64,000 bases of DNA, taken from the NCBI GenBank assembly GCA_004519485.1, contig CP038117.1, positions 310,001 through 374,000 of the forward strand. Reading direction: 5' to 3'. The DNA is from Nannochloropsis oceanica (Eukaryota > Sar > Eustigmatophyceae > Eustigmatales > Monodopsidaceae). The notes beneath the pieces were generated by a model. That model worked only from the letters and a program-made list of their open reading frames with translations, was not told the origin of the DNA and searched no databases. Position 1 is the first letter of the stretch; each line of letters starts with the position of its first letter. Below are positions 31,906 through 46,098 of this stretch, in pieces. Both the position numbers and the translations under genes were made by a program.

Positions 31906-33787
31906 TTACTTTTTCGCTTTCTTGGCCGCGCTCTTCTTGGGAGCTGTGGGAGACGGAGAGAGACGGAGAGAGGGAGGGGGTGACAGATGAGAAGGATGGA
32001 GGGCAGGTCACGCATGCAACAAACTCATCGGGGCTGTAAAACGTCAAGTTGGGCTCCGTTAGGGTAGGTGGATGGGCAGTGGGAGGAAGGGAGGGCGAGG
32101 TGAGGAAAAGAGGGAGAGAGACATAGATGGAGGGCACATTTGGCTGGTTTCGGAACTTGTCGGCTTCGTCGGCGATGGGGATAGAGGCTTGCGTAAAGAG
32201 GGAGGAAGGGAGGGAGGGAGGAAGAGAGGGAGGACAAGACACCTACCAGGTTTCTTGGCCGCAGGTTTCTTGGAGACCTTAGAGGCAGCGGCCTTGGGCT
32301 GGTGGGGGATAGGGAGAGAGCGGAAGGGAGGGAGGGGTGGTTGGATTGGCGACCTCTCGACGAAGGGCGGCAGGGAGGGGACGGAGAAAACGGATGCTTT
32401 CGACGTCATGCATGTCTGGATCATCCGTGAACGGTTTTTGGTACCTTAGGGATGGCACTTCAGTATGGCAAAGGTACCAAACGTTGTTCAACGCTGATCC
32501 AGATGTGCATGACATTAAGGGTATCCGAAATATGGAAGGGGGCGCGGGAAGGACGGAGACTCACCTTGACAGCCACCTTCTTAGAGGCGGTCTTCTTGAC
32601 AGCCACCTTTTTAGGGACAGTCTTCTTGGCAGCCACCTTCTTGGGAGCTGAGAAATGAGGTGAGGGCGAGGTGAGGTGGAGGGTGGGCAAGGTGAGAGGG
32701 GACACCAGAAGTAGGGGAAAAGGAAAGTGAGATGTACCTACCGGTTTTCTTGGCAGCGGGCTTGCTCTTCTTGGCGGCCGTCTTCTTCGGGGCTGGATAG
32801 GGGAGGGCGGAGGATGGCATTGGTGAGGGAGGGAGGGAGGGAGGTAGAGGGGGCAACGAACCTACCAGTCTTTTTGGCAGCGGGCTTGCTCTTCTTGGCG
32901 GCCGTCTTCTTCGGGGCTGGATAGGGGAGGAAAATGAGAGCGAGGGAGGGGGGGAGGGAAATGAGAGCGAGGGAGGGATGGGAACGGTAAAGAAAAAGAG
33001 AGGGAGGTAGGAGGCAGGAACCGCAAAGAACCTACCAGTCTTTTTGGCAGCGGGCTTGCTCTTCTTGGCGGCCGTCTTCTTCTTGGGTACTGTATAAGAC
33101 GGAGGAAGAGAGTGGGGGACCGGTCAGAAGGAGGGAGAGAGGGCGGGTCAAGCATGCAACACAATTCTCTTAGTCCTCGGGGCTGTAAAACATCAAGTCG
33201 GGTTCCTGGGGGTCTGGACGCCCTCGCATCGTAGGCGGCCATGGAAGTAGGGGCAAGAGGGCATGAAATACAGTTCGAGACAAGTACAAGCACCTACCCG
33301 TCTTCTTGGCGACCTTCTTAACGGCCTTCTTGACCTTCTTCGCCGCGTCGCTGAGCTTGTACGAGGCCTTGACCTGAGGGAGGGAGAGTGGGCGAGGGTG
33401 AGTGAACGACCATCAATGCCAACTCACCAGCAAATAGAAGTCACCGAGGATTCAAATTATGCCTGAAAGCAACCACATAGATGAATAAGCAACCCCAGAC
33501 ACAAAGGAGCCCTCCCTCGTCCTCGTCCAGGATCTCATAAAGTTCCTCGCTCGTTCTCTTCCTGCCCACTCCAATGAGAACCTTATGCGTTCCACCCTTC
33601 TCCTCACCTTGATCAGCTTGCCGGCCGCGACGCCGGACTTAAGAGCAGCTAGGAAGCGGTGGTCAATTGTGATGGTCGGGTGCTGCTTGGCCAGGTAGGC
33701 CTTAATGGCTGCGGGAGAAGAGCCGCTGCGTTCCTTGAGGGCAAGGATGGCCTCCTTGATGAGGTCGTAATTGGAGGGCTTGGACAT
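31906..33787 (-). CDS. H1: Linker histone H1 with exon-repeat tail
   Basis: Eight exons: 33608-33787, 33298-33373, 33036-33089, 32866-32916, 32742-32792, 32565-32647, 32247-32298 and 31906-31943. All have GT-AG introns and join to 194 residues with frame preserved. Exons 1-2 encode the winged-helix globular domain (YDLIKEAILALKERSGSSPAAIKAYL, FLAALKSGVAAGKLIK, VKASYKLS). Exons 3-8 encode the lysine/alanine/proline tail. Exons 3, 4 and 5 are almost identical units (PKKTAAKKSKPAAKKT), all phase 1 at both ends, so they can be gained or lost without frame change. It binds linker DNA and compacts chromatin. It is divergent from histone H4. Confidence 0.92.
32392..32526. repeat. Imperfect inverted repeat (foldback) in H1 intron 6
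   Basis: Arms 32392-32447 and 32469-32526 are imperfect reverse complements, sharing blocks such as GTCATGCA, CTGGATCA, TGAAC and TTTGGTACCTT. They enclose a loop of about 20 bp, so transcript from either strand would fold into a long hairpin. Confidence 0.85.
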
Positions 33788-35082
<1,295 letters not shown>

Positions 35083-35564
35083 GCACCAGCACCGTTATGA
35101 TAAGCAACAACAAAAAGGGTTTTTTCAAACCCCTCTTCTCACTCACATCAGAACCTGACCTTGTTTGTCGATGTCTTGCTTGGGTTAGCTTTTTGCTTTC
35201 TGACCGGCCGTCTTTTCCTTAGCTACTGCATGCATGATGCTGTGAACAACATTCCGGGTGTTGTGTTGACTACATATATAAATAATCAGTGACCACAACC
35301 AAAGAGACATACAGATGTGGAGTGTCGCGAAAGAACAAGTCAGTATCAATCCCCTCCTTTTTCACGCCTCAGTCGAATTTTTGATTTTGTTGGTCTGGTC
35401 CTACTGTCTTACTTGCTCTGTCTTACGTGGTACGTGAAGAAACACGTGCATGCTCTTCATCCCCACACGCGACCTCATGAGCACCTACAACATAGCTGCT
35501 TCTGACGCCGGTGACCGTCTCACCAACTACTCCCCTCCCTCGCCCACAGACTCTCCTTTTGTCG
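35083..35564. other. Convergent intergenic region
   Basis: 482 bp between the H4 and Pescadillo stops. It contains the H4 3' stem-loop and otherwise pyrimidine-rich sequence. Confidence 0.6.
35117..35132 (+). terminator. Putative histone H4 3' stem-loop
   Basis: GGGTTT-TTTC-AAACCC: a perfect 6-bp stem with a 4-nt loop, flanked by A-rich sequence, 35 bp after the H4 stop. Same geometry as the metazoan replication-dependent histone stem-loop, with a different sequence. Confidence 0.55.
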
Positions 35565-38500
35565 TTACTTCATCTCTCCTTTCTTCCCCTTCTTCCCCTC
35601 CTTCCTTGCCTTCTTCCCTTGTCCAGCAACCCCGGCACCACGCTTCGTCGTTGCGGTCCCATGGGCCGCTTCGATCTTCCGGCGTTTGGCCATTAGGGCA
35701 TCCACCTTGTCTTTCTGCTTCGCCTCTCCTCGTCTTGCCACCTGGTAAGCCCGTTGGTGCTTGCGGGGCATCATGATCTCGGCAAAGGCTTTCTCCTCAT
35801 CTTCCTCCGCCTCCCCGCCCTTTTTGCCCTGTTTTGGGGTGGTAGATAACGACAGGAGAAAGTTTTCAGGTGACTTATGGTGAGTGCATCTTGAGTAATT
35901 CACCAATTTCACCAGAATTCAGCCTCTTAACGTACATTTAATATTTGGAACCAACCTAAATTCTCCCCTCCTCATCCTTCCCTCCTTCCTCCCTCCCTCT
36001 CTCCCTCCCGCCCTCTCTCCTATCACCGTATCAAGTCAACCTTCCCACTCAAAATGTAGGCAATGCATCCCAACCACTCGTCGTGCGCACGGAAATCCGT
36101 CAACGAAACGACCAAACCGTAGGTGCACCCGCCCCCCCGAAAGACAGGAAAAGAGGTCCATGTTTCAAATAACAAGATGCATGAAACACGTTCAACCCTT
36201 TTCCCCGGGGCTGACTCTCCCACCCAACGGTCAACAGAACGCACGCATTGACACGCCTGTCCTCCCATAATTTCCCCGCCGGTGCCTCACGGCGCCGGCG
36301 GAGAAGGAGGGTGGCCTTGCCTTTCGTGCCTTCCCCCTTTTGGAGTGGTTTGGCTTCTCGCTGGAAGGTTTTTGTCTCTACCTCTTATGTGCGCAAATGC
36401 TTCATCGTCCCGCATCTTTATTCTTCTCTCTATCTTCCTTTGTCCTTGTCATTCATGCGAAGATGCTCTCTTAAGATCATGAGAAAGAAGGCGTTCTAAA
36501 ATGCACACGTCCCTCCCCTGCCTCTCACCCTCCTCCCTCCACATCACTCACCTTCCTCTTCTTTGAACCCTGCACTGAATCCTCCTCCTCCTCCTCCTCC
36601 TCCTCATCCTCCTCCTCATCCTCCTCTTCTCCCTCGCTGATCTCTTCCTCCGCCTTTTCATTTCCTCCCTCCCCCTCCCCCTCAGCCGCGGCAGCCACAG
36701 TCGCAGCAGCTTTCCCTCTGAGCAGATCGAGCTGCTCCCGGTAGGCGGGGATATAGCCCTCTTTCTCATCGTCCACAAAGGGGGAGAGATGCGGCTGAAG
36801 AAATGGAAGGGTGGGGAGAGCGGAAGGAGAGGGAGAGAGAACGGTCAGTATCTTGAGAAATATCACAAGGCGCAATGTCTAAGTGAGAGAACGAGAGAAC
36901 GAGGAGAAGCAGGCACCAATCCTTTTTCCATCCCTCTATTTCACTCCTCCCCTTCCCTCCCTTCTTCCCCCCCCCCGCCCCTTTCCCCCCCTAAACGTAC
37001 TGGCAACGCCCTACCGGGCCCATACAGGTCCACCGGCAGCCGCATTTTGGCATTCACCGAGTCAAAGATCCACTGTGGCTGCACATACTCCCTCCCCCCC
37101 TTCCTCCCCTCCAGGGGCACCGGCCGATCAACCACCTGATGAGTAATCCCCTTCTCCTTCTCGTTAAACGGAGACCCTTCTCCCTCCCACCCAACCAGCG
37201 CCCCGAAACTCGCCAGCACCAGATGAACCCATGACAAGGGCACCTCCCGGGCCAAGAAAAACTTCAGCCCTTTAAATAATGTTGCCTTGGCTGCCTCCTC
37301 CTTGGCGCGTCGATGCACCTCCGCATCCGGGTTCTCGTCCTCCTCTTCCCCCTCGACCTGCTCCCCTCCCTCCGTCGCCTCCCCCTCCTTGCCCAGCAGC
37401 ATGCTTTCCATCACAGGGCCAAGCGCTCCGGCCAATGCACCTTCCGGCAGCTCGTCCTCCTCCTCGTCCCCTCCCTCCTTCTCGCCCTCCTTCCCCCCCT
37501 CCCCCGCCGCCAACCGCGCCAGCTTCGCCTCCAAGCCCTTCACCTTTCTGCTCGGCGTCGCAACAGCCGCAGCAGCAGCAGCAGCAGCGGCAGCAGCGGC
37601 GGTCTTCTTGCCGTCCGCTGCTCCTGCTGTCGCTGCTGCCCCTCCCTCGTCTCCTGCTCCCCTCCCATCCCCTGACGAGGCAGTAATCAAGCCCGTTGTC
37701 CCATTGAGAGGCAATCCACGCACAGCTGCCATGTACACGCCACACTCCTCCAACCGTCCGTCAAATGCCTAAAAAGAAAGGAGGGAGGAAGAGAGGCAGG
37801 GAACGAGCAAGGGTCTTGAAAGAGAGCGTGCGGTGCGACAAACACACCGGCAATCACACCAGGTTCCTCTGTTAACCAACGTAAGATAAGAAAGGGAGAG
37901 AAGAGGGGAGAGAGAGAAACGAGGGAGGGCCCGAGGAAAGGGCACGTACTGGTGGGTATACAAGGTCCAGGCCGTGGTACAGCTTGAAGAGGGTGAACTT
38001 AAGCAGCGTCTCGTAAAACTCTAAGAACGTCAACATGATTCGGAAGTCCACATCCGTCGGCACCACCTAGAGAGGGAGGGAGGGAGGGAGACATGAGCAA
38101 GGGTGCACGAGAGACAAGTATAAATCGGAAGCAGTTTTCATTTGTTTTTACTTTCTTTTCACCTTTCCTCCCTCCCTCCCTCTCCTCCCCCGCCTACCTG
38201 AGTAAAGCTATGCGGCACAATCCACGTGATGGGCTGCCCCTGCACCTCCGCCTGGAAGTATACCCCCTTCACACTGACAAACACCTTGCTCAAGCAATGG
38301 CTCCGCGCCACGTAATACTGCCATTCCAAGCCCAGCCTCCTACATCTCTCCGTCCTCTCCGCGTCAACTGGCCCCTCCGCCGGCAAGGTCGCAAACAAAT
38401 GAACCAACGACAACGCATCATCTAAATCACCCAATGCATCCCCAAAACGAGGATAACGCTCCCGAACGAGGTGCTCGAGGGTGTATTGAGGGGCCAGGGC

Positions 38501-39193
38501 TTCGCGTTTTTCCGCCAAGGATTTGTCGCCCCGCGAGACGGCCTTGCGAACTTTTTTCATGAATGCCTTGGTAGGGGGGAAAGAAGGGGAAGAAAGGAGG
38601 GAGAAGGGGAAAGACGGGGGATGGATGGATTGTCAGGAGTCATTTGACAAAGCCTAGTCCCTCCCCATCCCCTTCCCCCCAACACAAGCACGCAAAACAC
38701 TAACATACCTTGAACTCCCGGAACTTGTTCAGCAACGGCTCATGCGAGAGGTATCCCACGTCCTTGATGTGGTAGTACGCCTTGTCCTTCCCTGACACCT
38801 TTTTCTTGGGATCCCGGGGGTAAATCCCTTTCAGGATGCACAGCCGTCTGCGTGGGGCGAGAAGGGAGGAGGAAAAGGAGGGAGTAGAGAGGGAATAAGC
38901 AGAGGAGGCATAAAAGTTGGAAGGCAAGTACAGATCACCAGCAATGTAGTCACATCATCTACTGTTAAAAATAAAGATAACCACACGCACCGGAAATCGC
39001 GCAAGGTAACCTGCAAGCGGCGGAGGACCTGGCTTCGGGTCATGTAATTGGCAACAATGCCCTTCTGACCCTTCTTCATTTCCTTGCCCATGCGTGAAAG
39101 ACGGCGCTTGCTGCTCATCTTGGAGGATACCTTGGCCTTGATGGACTTCGGCTTCTTCTTACCCGGCACGCGCTTGCCCCGTGTGCTGCCCAT
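35565..39193 (-). CDS. PES1: Pescadillo homolog (NOP7)
   Basis: Seven exons: 38991-39193, 38709-38847, 38198-38566, 37950-38066, 37001-37768, 36552-36794 and 35565-35828. They splice in frame to 700 residues. The Pescadillo N-terminus is unmistakable: [66 protein letters not shown]-like [23 protein letters not shown] domain in exon 5 ends at [10 protein letters not shown], then [18 protein letters not shown] and the basic [16 protein letters not shown] tail. An Ala/Glu-rich insert within exon 5 and an acidic run in exon 6 make it longer than the usual 550-600. It forms the PeBoW complex with BOP1 and WDR12 for 60S subunit and 5.8S/28S rRNA maturation in the nucleolus. Confidence 0.96.
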
Positions 39194-39986
39194 GGTTGAA
39201 CAGGCTTGGTAGGGCGGCTGGTGGGATTTGGGATGACAGGTGGGAGGGAAGGGGCAGAAAGAAGAGTTATACACAAGACAGAATGGTCCAGCGGGGGAAC
39301 GAGAATCAAGATGGAAAATTGCGCTTGCTTTTTGTGAGCGCGGTATGGTGCTATATGTTGTAGTCGTGACCAATCTGGAGGGCTTCGCGTTGCAGCAAAA
39401 CCGGCTTGGGCACCCCAGGGGCGGATAGAGATGCATCCACGACATTAAATGGACAGGTAGCTTCACCAAGATAGCATAGCGGCGACCAAAATGAACAATC
39501 GGTCATCACGATGGCCCTAATTGAAGATTTTGATTCGCTATGGGCAATACTTTTAATGCATGTGATTTGTGTGCGATTATCGACAAGCAGAAGGACATGG
39601 GCAGGCGAGGGCTAAGTAGGAGATCTCATTGGCTACCTTTTTTTTGTCTGATGATCAAAAGCACGACAACCCACCACATCATCTCCTGCTCAACATGTCA
39701 ATTTTCCTACGCGAAGCCTTATTTAAACGAAAAGCAGATCATGGCCTTCGCATCAAGATGAGTATCTTGAGCGTGAATGGACCACCGCGATGGTGTTGGC
39801 GAGTACGTGTTGTTCTTCGCTGGCGCTGAGCACTTCAGTGGATGCCTTGGTACATTCTGCGCCTCTAACTGTGTCCTAGGCTTGCTGACGGTGCCACGAA
39901 TCGACAGCAATGTCTGGCTACGACCTTGATATTTGTTCGACGAGGTCACGTCATGATTTTATCATGTTAATTCGTCTCTAATAATT

Positions 39987-40217
39987 TCATTCATTTATTT
40001 TTTTTGCGATTTGCGTTTTTGGTACATCACACCACTTGGCTCTTTCACGCCTCAGGTCAACCAGATCCTCCAGAGAAGGGTGCTCTTTGAGAAAGTCGGC
40101 CCTAAGCGGGATGGGCTTCATCGTTTCTTTGCCGAGTTTTTCTTTCCCCCCGTATGACGGATGACTTGTGAGGACATGAGTGAATGACTGAACGGACGTA
40201 GAACACTTGCAAAGCAT
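39987..40217 (-). CDS. Possible small hypothetical protein
   Basis: A 76-codon frame starting at ATG 40217. The second half (KPIPLRADFLKEHPSLEDLVDLRRERAK) has a balanced, helix-like composition unlike the low-complexity spacer frames. Codons continue upstream for 23 positions to an in-frame stop without another ATG, so a spliced upstream exon is possible. I recognise no family. It may equally be a chance frame. Confidence 0.25.
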   Translation of the reverse strand: MLCKCSTSVQSFTHVLTSHPSYGGKEKLGKETMKPIPLRADFLKEHPSLEDLVDLRRERAKWCDVPKTQIAKKINE

Positions 40218-40497
40218 GAACCCGTGGGGTTCCCCACAAAAATGGACGGATTCGGTGGAAGGGGTCGATGGCGGTATGCCCGCCACATGGTCTTACGGTG
40301 CTGCAGGCTGAAGTCAGGCGGGGTAGATTGAACGCGACAAACCCCCCTGAACCTGTGGGTACTACGACACCAACTACATTCTTTCTCTTTTCTTTTCCTT
40401 ATTTTTTATGCACATGAGGGGTTATATTTGTGCAAGGTGAGAGGGAACGCAAGTGAAAAAGACGAGTAGCCAAAGGCTGAAGGATTCGGTGTGATTG

Positions 40498-40513
40498 GGG
40501 ATCAATAGATCCC
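40498..40513 (-). terminator. Putative histone H3 3' stem-loop
   Basis: GGGATC-TATT-GATCCC as read on the minus strand: a perfect 6-bp stem and 4-nt loop, 57 bp beyond the H3 stop codon. Confidence 0.55.
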
Positions 40514-40569
40514 TGGAGGGTCGCATGTTATGCGTTTCTGTTCCAAGAGGAAAAGAGTACAGGACTTGC

Positions 40570-42133
<1,564 letters not shown>

Positions 42134-42517
42134 ATGGCTGGCAAAGGAAAGGCTGGCCGTGGTGCCGGAAAGAAGGGCGTGTCCCGTTCCTCGAAGGCTG
42201 GTCTCCAGTTCCCCGTGGGCCGTATCTCCCGCTTCCTCAAGAAAGGCCGCTACGCTGCTCGCGTGGGGTCCGGTGCTCCCGTGTACCTTGCCGCCGTCCT
42301 CGAATACCTGACGGCCGAGATCCTCGAGCTGGCCGGTAACGCTGCCCGTGACAACAAGAAGACGCGCATTATTCCTCGCCACGTCCAGTTGGCCGTCCGT
42401 AACGACGAGGAGCTCAACAAGCTGCTCGGTGGCGTGACCATTGCTTCCGGTGGTGTCCTCCCCAACATCCACTCCGTCCTCCTCCCTAAGACCAAGGCGA
42501 AGAAGGCAACCAAGTAA
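42134..42517 (+). CDS. H2A: Histone H2A
   Basis: Intronless 127-residue H2A: basic N-tail, [95 protein letters not shown] is continuous with the family, shown here by AGLQFPVGR and [13 protein letters not shown] as key motifs. The C-terminus ends KTKAKKATK without an SQ-E/D motif, so it is not the H2A.X type. A stem-loop lies 62 bp after the stop. No H2B gene accompanies it in this window. Confidence 0.98.
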   Translation: MAGKGKAGRGAGKKGVSRSSKAGLQFPVGRISRFLKKGRYAARVGSGAPVYLAAVLEYLTAEILELAGNAARDNKKTRIIPRHVQLAVRNDEELNKLLGGVTIASGGVLPNIHSVLLPKTKAKKATK

Positions 42518-43070
42518 ATATCGACGTACAACCCACTTAAAAAAGAGACGCTTGTCCTAGCTGGCAGCGCCCAATCCACGGTTTTTTTAAAACCGCCCAC
42601 ACTGTCAATTCACTCAATATCCGCTCTTGTACCTGTTTCTTTTGTCGCTTTTCTAGCTCCTCTCCTTACAGCCTTCTTCCCCTAGATTTGCTTTGGTGAC
42701 AGCCTGGAAAGTGTCGAAGGAAAATGGAGGGGTATGAGGTATGGAAAAGAAATGTGTACGAAGCCAAAACTCCGAAGAAAAAACAACAAAAACACACCAC
42801 TGAGAAAGTATATCGCAACAGTTGGGAGAATCATATCCATACACGTCGCCTTGCCAGATGGAGAGGTGTACACGTCGAAACTCACCCAGTGTGTAACAAC
42901 TAACCAACAGCGAAAGGGCAAGTCTTTGTCACTCAAAGTCATATTATTTTCCGACGTTTCGACCCACAACGACCATGTCGTGGGACACAAAGTTGGATGG
43001 TGCAGGAAGCATCAATGTAAGAGACAGGCGGCAACACTACTTCCCTCTTCCCTCCCCTCATTCCTCCCCC
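42518..43070. other. Convergent intergenic region
   Basis: 553 bp between the H2A and RraA-like stops, holding the H2A 3' stem-loop. No other feature. Confidence 0.6.
42579..42595 (+). terminator. Putative histone H2A 3' stem-loop
   Basis: CGGTTTT-TTT-AAAACCG: a 7-bp perfect stem with a 3-nt loop, 62 bp beyond the H2A stop. Same position and T-loop character as the H4 hairpin. Confidence 0.5.
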
Positions 43071-43739
43071 CTAATGAAGCGCCGTCGCCGACACCACGAT
43101 TCCATCCTGATCCGCGTAGACATAATGACCCGGAGTAAACGTCACCCCTGCAAACGCCACCACTACATCCCTATCCCCCGGATGCTGCTTCGAGCTTTTG
43201 ATGGGATTGGTTCCCAACGCCTTGACCCCCAGTGGCAGACGATCCACCACCGCCGAGTCTCGAATCGCCCCGTATATGATCACGCCCGCCCACCCATTCT
43301 TCACCGCCAATGCCGCAATGTTATCACCGAACAAGGCCCGGCGCAAGGAACCTCCCCCGTCGACCACCAACACTTTGCCGTTTCCTGGCTCACTCAGAAT
43401 CGTGCGGACTAAGGGGTTGTTCTCGAAGCACTTGATGGTGACAATTTTTCCGCTGAAGGACGCACATTGTCCATAGGAACGAAAGGCGTTTCCTTCCGCC
43501 ACCTGAAGCTGCGGTTCGTGGCTGTCACATAGATCGGCTGTGGAAAACATTTTTGGGACAGCTTGTACAGAACTCATCATGTGTGCGGCGGTAGAGTGAC
43601 ATAGAGGGTTGGCAGTGGATGCGGCGAGGAGGAGGGCGAGGGTGGTGGTCCGGCTCGAGATGACGACGCGAGGTGAAGAAGTAGGCTGAGGAAGAGCTCG
43701 TGCCACCCGTCGCAAGGAATGAAGGGCGATGCGCTGCAT
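43071..43739 (-). CDS. RraA-like / class II aldolase-like protein
   Basis: Single exon, 222 residues. Residues 1-60 are Arg/Ser/Ala-rich without acids, so an organelle (mitochondrial or plastid) presequence is likely. The rest is the RraA fold: FSTADLCDSH, the conserved VLVVDGGGSLRRALFGDNIAALA and GVIIYGAIRDSAVV with the G-x(20)-R-D signature shared with 4-hydroxy-4-methyl-2-oxoglutarate/oxaloacetate-type divalent-metal aldolases. Bacterial RraA inhibits RNase E; eukaryotic relatives are more often annotated as HMG aldolase. The activity here cannot be decided. Confidence 0.9.
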   Translation of the reverse strand: MQRIALHSLRRVARALPQPTSSPRVVISSRTTTLALLLAASTANPLCHSTAAHMMSSVQAVPKMFSTADLCDSHEPQLQVAEGNAFRSYGQCASFSGKIVTIKCFENNPLVRTILSEPGNGKVLVVDGGGSLRRALFGDNIAALAVKNGWAGVIIYGAIRDSAVVDRLPLGVKALGTNPIKSSKQHPGDRDVVVAFAGVTFTPGHYVYADQDGIVVSATALH

Positions 43740-44523
43740 GCTGAGCTGTGTGTTTGTGGATGTGTTTTTGTGTGGGTGTGGGTGTTATGGCGTGACAGAG
43801 ACAGGACATCGCAGCCGAAAGGCAAGCGAGTTATCCAGACACAAAGAGATACGTCGCGAGCTGTGAGTGCCGCTGCTGATGCTGCTGCTGCTGCTGATGC
43901 TGCTACTGCTGAGTACTACTGCTTGCTGCTGCTGCTGCTGCTGCTGCTGCTACTACGGCTGCTGCTGCTGCGTGCTGCTGCTTATCGGTGATGTGCTACT
44001 CCCGAGCGAGAACTAGCCCCACGGCTAAAGCAGGACGTTTGAAAATATTTCTGTAGATATGACATATGCAGGCGTCAAAAAACGTCGCGAGTATCTGAAT
44101 TGTGTCGATATGCCTGTCAACCCTACGATAAATGCTCCGCCAGTAACACGCGTAGCAATGGCACCTGGGTGACTTACGTTGCAAGTAAGTTGCGTTTGGC
44201 GATACTGGGAGTTGACTTTACAAAGCTTGGGAATTGGCTGAAAAACTACATTTCACTGTTTTTCATCGGTTTGCCATTCTCTGTATCATAGAGCTCATGC
44301 TCTTCAGTCAAGATCACAGTAATGGTCATAAGCAGGCCAGGCGCTTGGTCGCGAAGCAGAGCGGGGGTCAACACGTCGATACACAGTTTTTAAAAAAATT
44401 ACAATGTCTTTAAAATTGACAGTGTCATTCACATTTTATTCTCTTTCATTTCATTTCCTCTTCGTATTTTTCAAACTCACTACCGATTTCGCCCTATCCT
44501 TATTCTTCCTTCCCTTCTCTACC
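43740..44523. other. Intergenic region with dense CTG repeats
   Basis: 784 bp between two minus-strand genes. Positions 43866-43983 are an interrupted CTG/CTA trinucleotide tract upstream of the RraA-like gene. No gene seen. Confidence 0.6.
43866..43983. repeat. Interrupted CTG trinucleotide tract
   Basis: About 118 bp of mostly CTG units with GAT, ACT and CGG interruptions; not inside any recognised coding exon. Confidence 0.85.
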
Positions 44524-45619
44524 TTATTTTTCAAAGCCCTCCCACAAAAAAGAAGCTTTCTTACGGGCAATTGGCAACGTCAGTCGAGGTAGCACCGCAT
44601 CCACCGTGTGGAAGTCCGCCTCGCTCCGGCCCTCCTCCTTCACTGTCGTCTTGCTGTCTGTCAGGTTCAGGGTAGAGGGAGGGGTAAGAGACAAAAATAA
44701 GTAAGAAATCGATAAATACAACAGTTCAACGCACCATTTTGCTTTCCCCTCATGCCATTCTCAGCCTAAACGAGCACTTACAAATCAAAATTGTTTTCAT
44801 CCCTAGCTCCTTTGCCGCCATCAAATTTTTGAAGCTGTCCTCAAAAAGGACCACCTCCCTCCCTTTCTCCCCCTCTCCCTCCAGCGAAGACACAGGCAAC
44901 GCCGCCAAGACCTTTTCAAACGCCTCTTTTTCGGGCTTGCAGTAATCGCCCATGTGGTCACTGCCATACACACCATCAAAATGCCTTTCAACTCCTAGAC
45001 AGACCAACGCCTCCATGGCCTGCTCTTCCCGCGCATTGGTGAAGATGTATTTTGGACATTCCTTGGGTAGGGCACTTAAAAACACATCTAGTTCAGCATC
45101 AGGGGAGAGGAAGCGATTGACGTCCTTACGGATATACCGCCAGTAATGAATGGACTGAGAGTCTTCTATCCAGCCTTGCGCTTTGAAAGCACGGAAAGAC
45201 TGGTGGTATTTGTTGAAAAGCGGGCGCCTATGAGGTGTGAAGGGAGGGAGGGATAGAGAGAGAGAAGTGAGGAAGGGGAAGAATATCAATTAGGAGCACG
45301 CATCGATACTTTACACGAGACAATATTCGCCATCCTGGACATGAGCTGTCCGAAGCTCTCGTCGAGAGCTCACTTAAATGACGTCCCTTCCCTTCCTCAC
45401 CCGCCATCCCTGCCCCCAAAATGACAAGCAACCCCCATACTTTACTTACCAGACGTCCTCCGCCGGGGTGGAACGCGGGATGCCCAAGTGTTCGTGCATG
45501 TACTCCCACAGGTTATTAAGGATGTGGTCACGGTAGCCATTTTCGTTCGGGTAGAGAGTCCCGTCCAAGTCAAACAGAAAGACCTTGCGAGCCTTGGCGC
45601 CGCCTCGTTTTGCTACCAT
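44524..45619 (-). CDS. HAD-family pyrimidine 5'-nucleotidase-like phosphatase
   Basis: Three exons (45450-45619, 44782-45227, 44524-44657) give 249 residues. All four HAD motifs are visible: motif I FLFDLDGTLYP (nucleophile Asp), motif II IFTNAR, motif III Lys in DYCKPEKEAF, and motif IV LFEDSFKN. The order and the YxxxY-like helical cap resemble yeast SDT1/PHM8 and plant pyrimidine 5'-nucleotidases, which dephosphorylate UMP/CMP. No targeting peptide, so cytosolic. The exon 3 acceptor puts a Tyr after TILI, where related proteins have Asp, so the exact junction is slightly uncertain. Divergent from the DUF1415 gene. Confidence 0.88.
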
Positions 45620-46098
45620 TGCTGCCTCCGCCGCCGCCGCCGATGCCTATTTTCAGAGGTATCGGAAGGAGGGAATAATATGAGGACCAGGCATCCTGCA
45701 TCAGGACATTGATGCGCTTGTGTATGCTTGCACGATGGGCCCGCAGCAATTGTGGCTGGCTGGGCTGCAGGCATAGACAACCCTGCAGTCTTGGATCATC
45801 ATCGCAGCTTTCCTCAATCAATGCACTTACCATTTTGACCACACCACACGCGAGGCTTGCCGCGCCCAACCTCTACGCCCTTCCGCTTGTATTTATCATT
45901 ATTGTTGTCTTATCCCAGGTAAGCGTCGGCTGTGTGGTTGTGTGGGTGTGGGCGTGAAGGAAGTTATGTGTGAGACTTCCATGCATCATCGTCACAATGC
46001 TCATCGCAGAAACGCAAGCTGGCTACGTGACACCCCAGTAACACTCAAGCTTAACATGTGCATGCTCCACTCCTTTGACATGTAGAACTTTTTCAGGA
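45620..46098. promoter_or_regulatory. Divergent region, HAD phosphatase / DUF1415
   Basis: 479 bp between diverging starts; nothing specific recognised. Confidence 0.45.

Larger units (their letters stand above)
39194..40569. other. Intergenic region upstream of Pescadillo, downstream of H3
   Basis: 1.4 kb with a higher AT content than its neighbours. It includes a weak short open frame (39987-40217) and the H3 3' stem-loop at 40498-40513. Nothing else recognised. Confidence 0.5.

Noticed and set aside
37279-37772. Plus-strand frames opposite Pescadillo exon 5
   Set aside because: Pro/Ser/Ala shadows of the Ala/Glu-rich insert; Pescadillo is certain on the minus strand.
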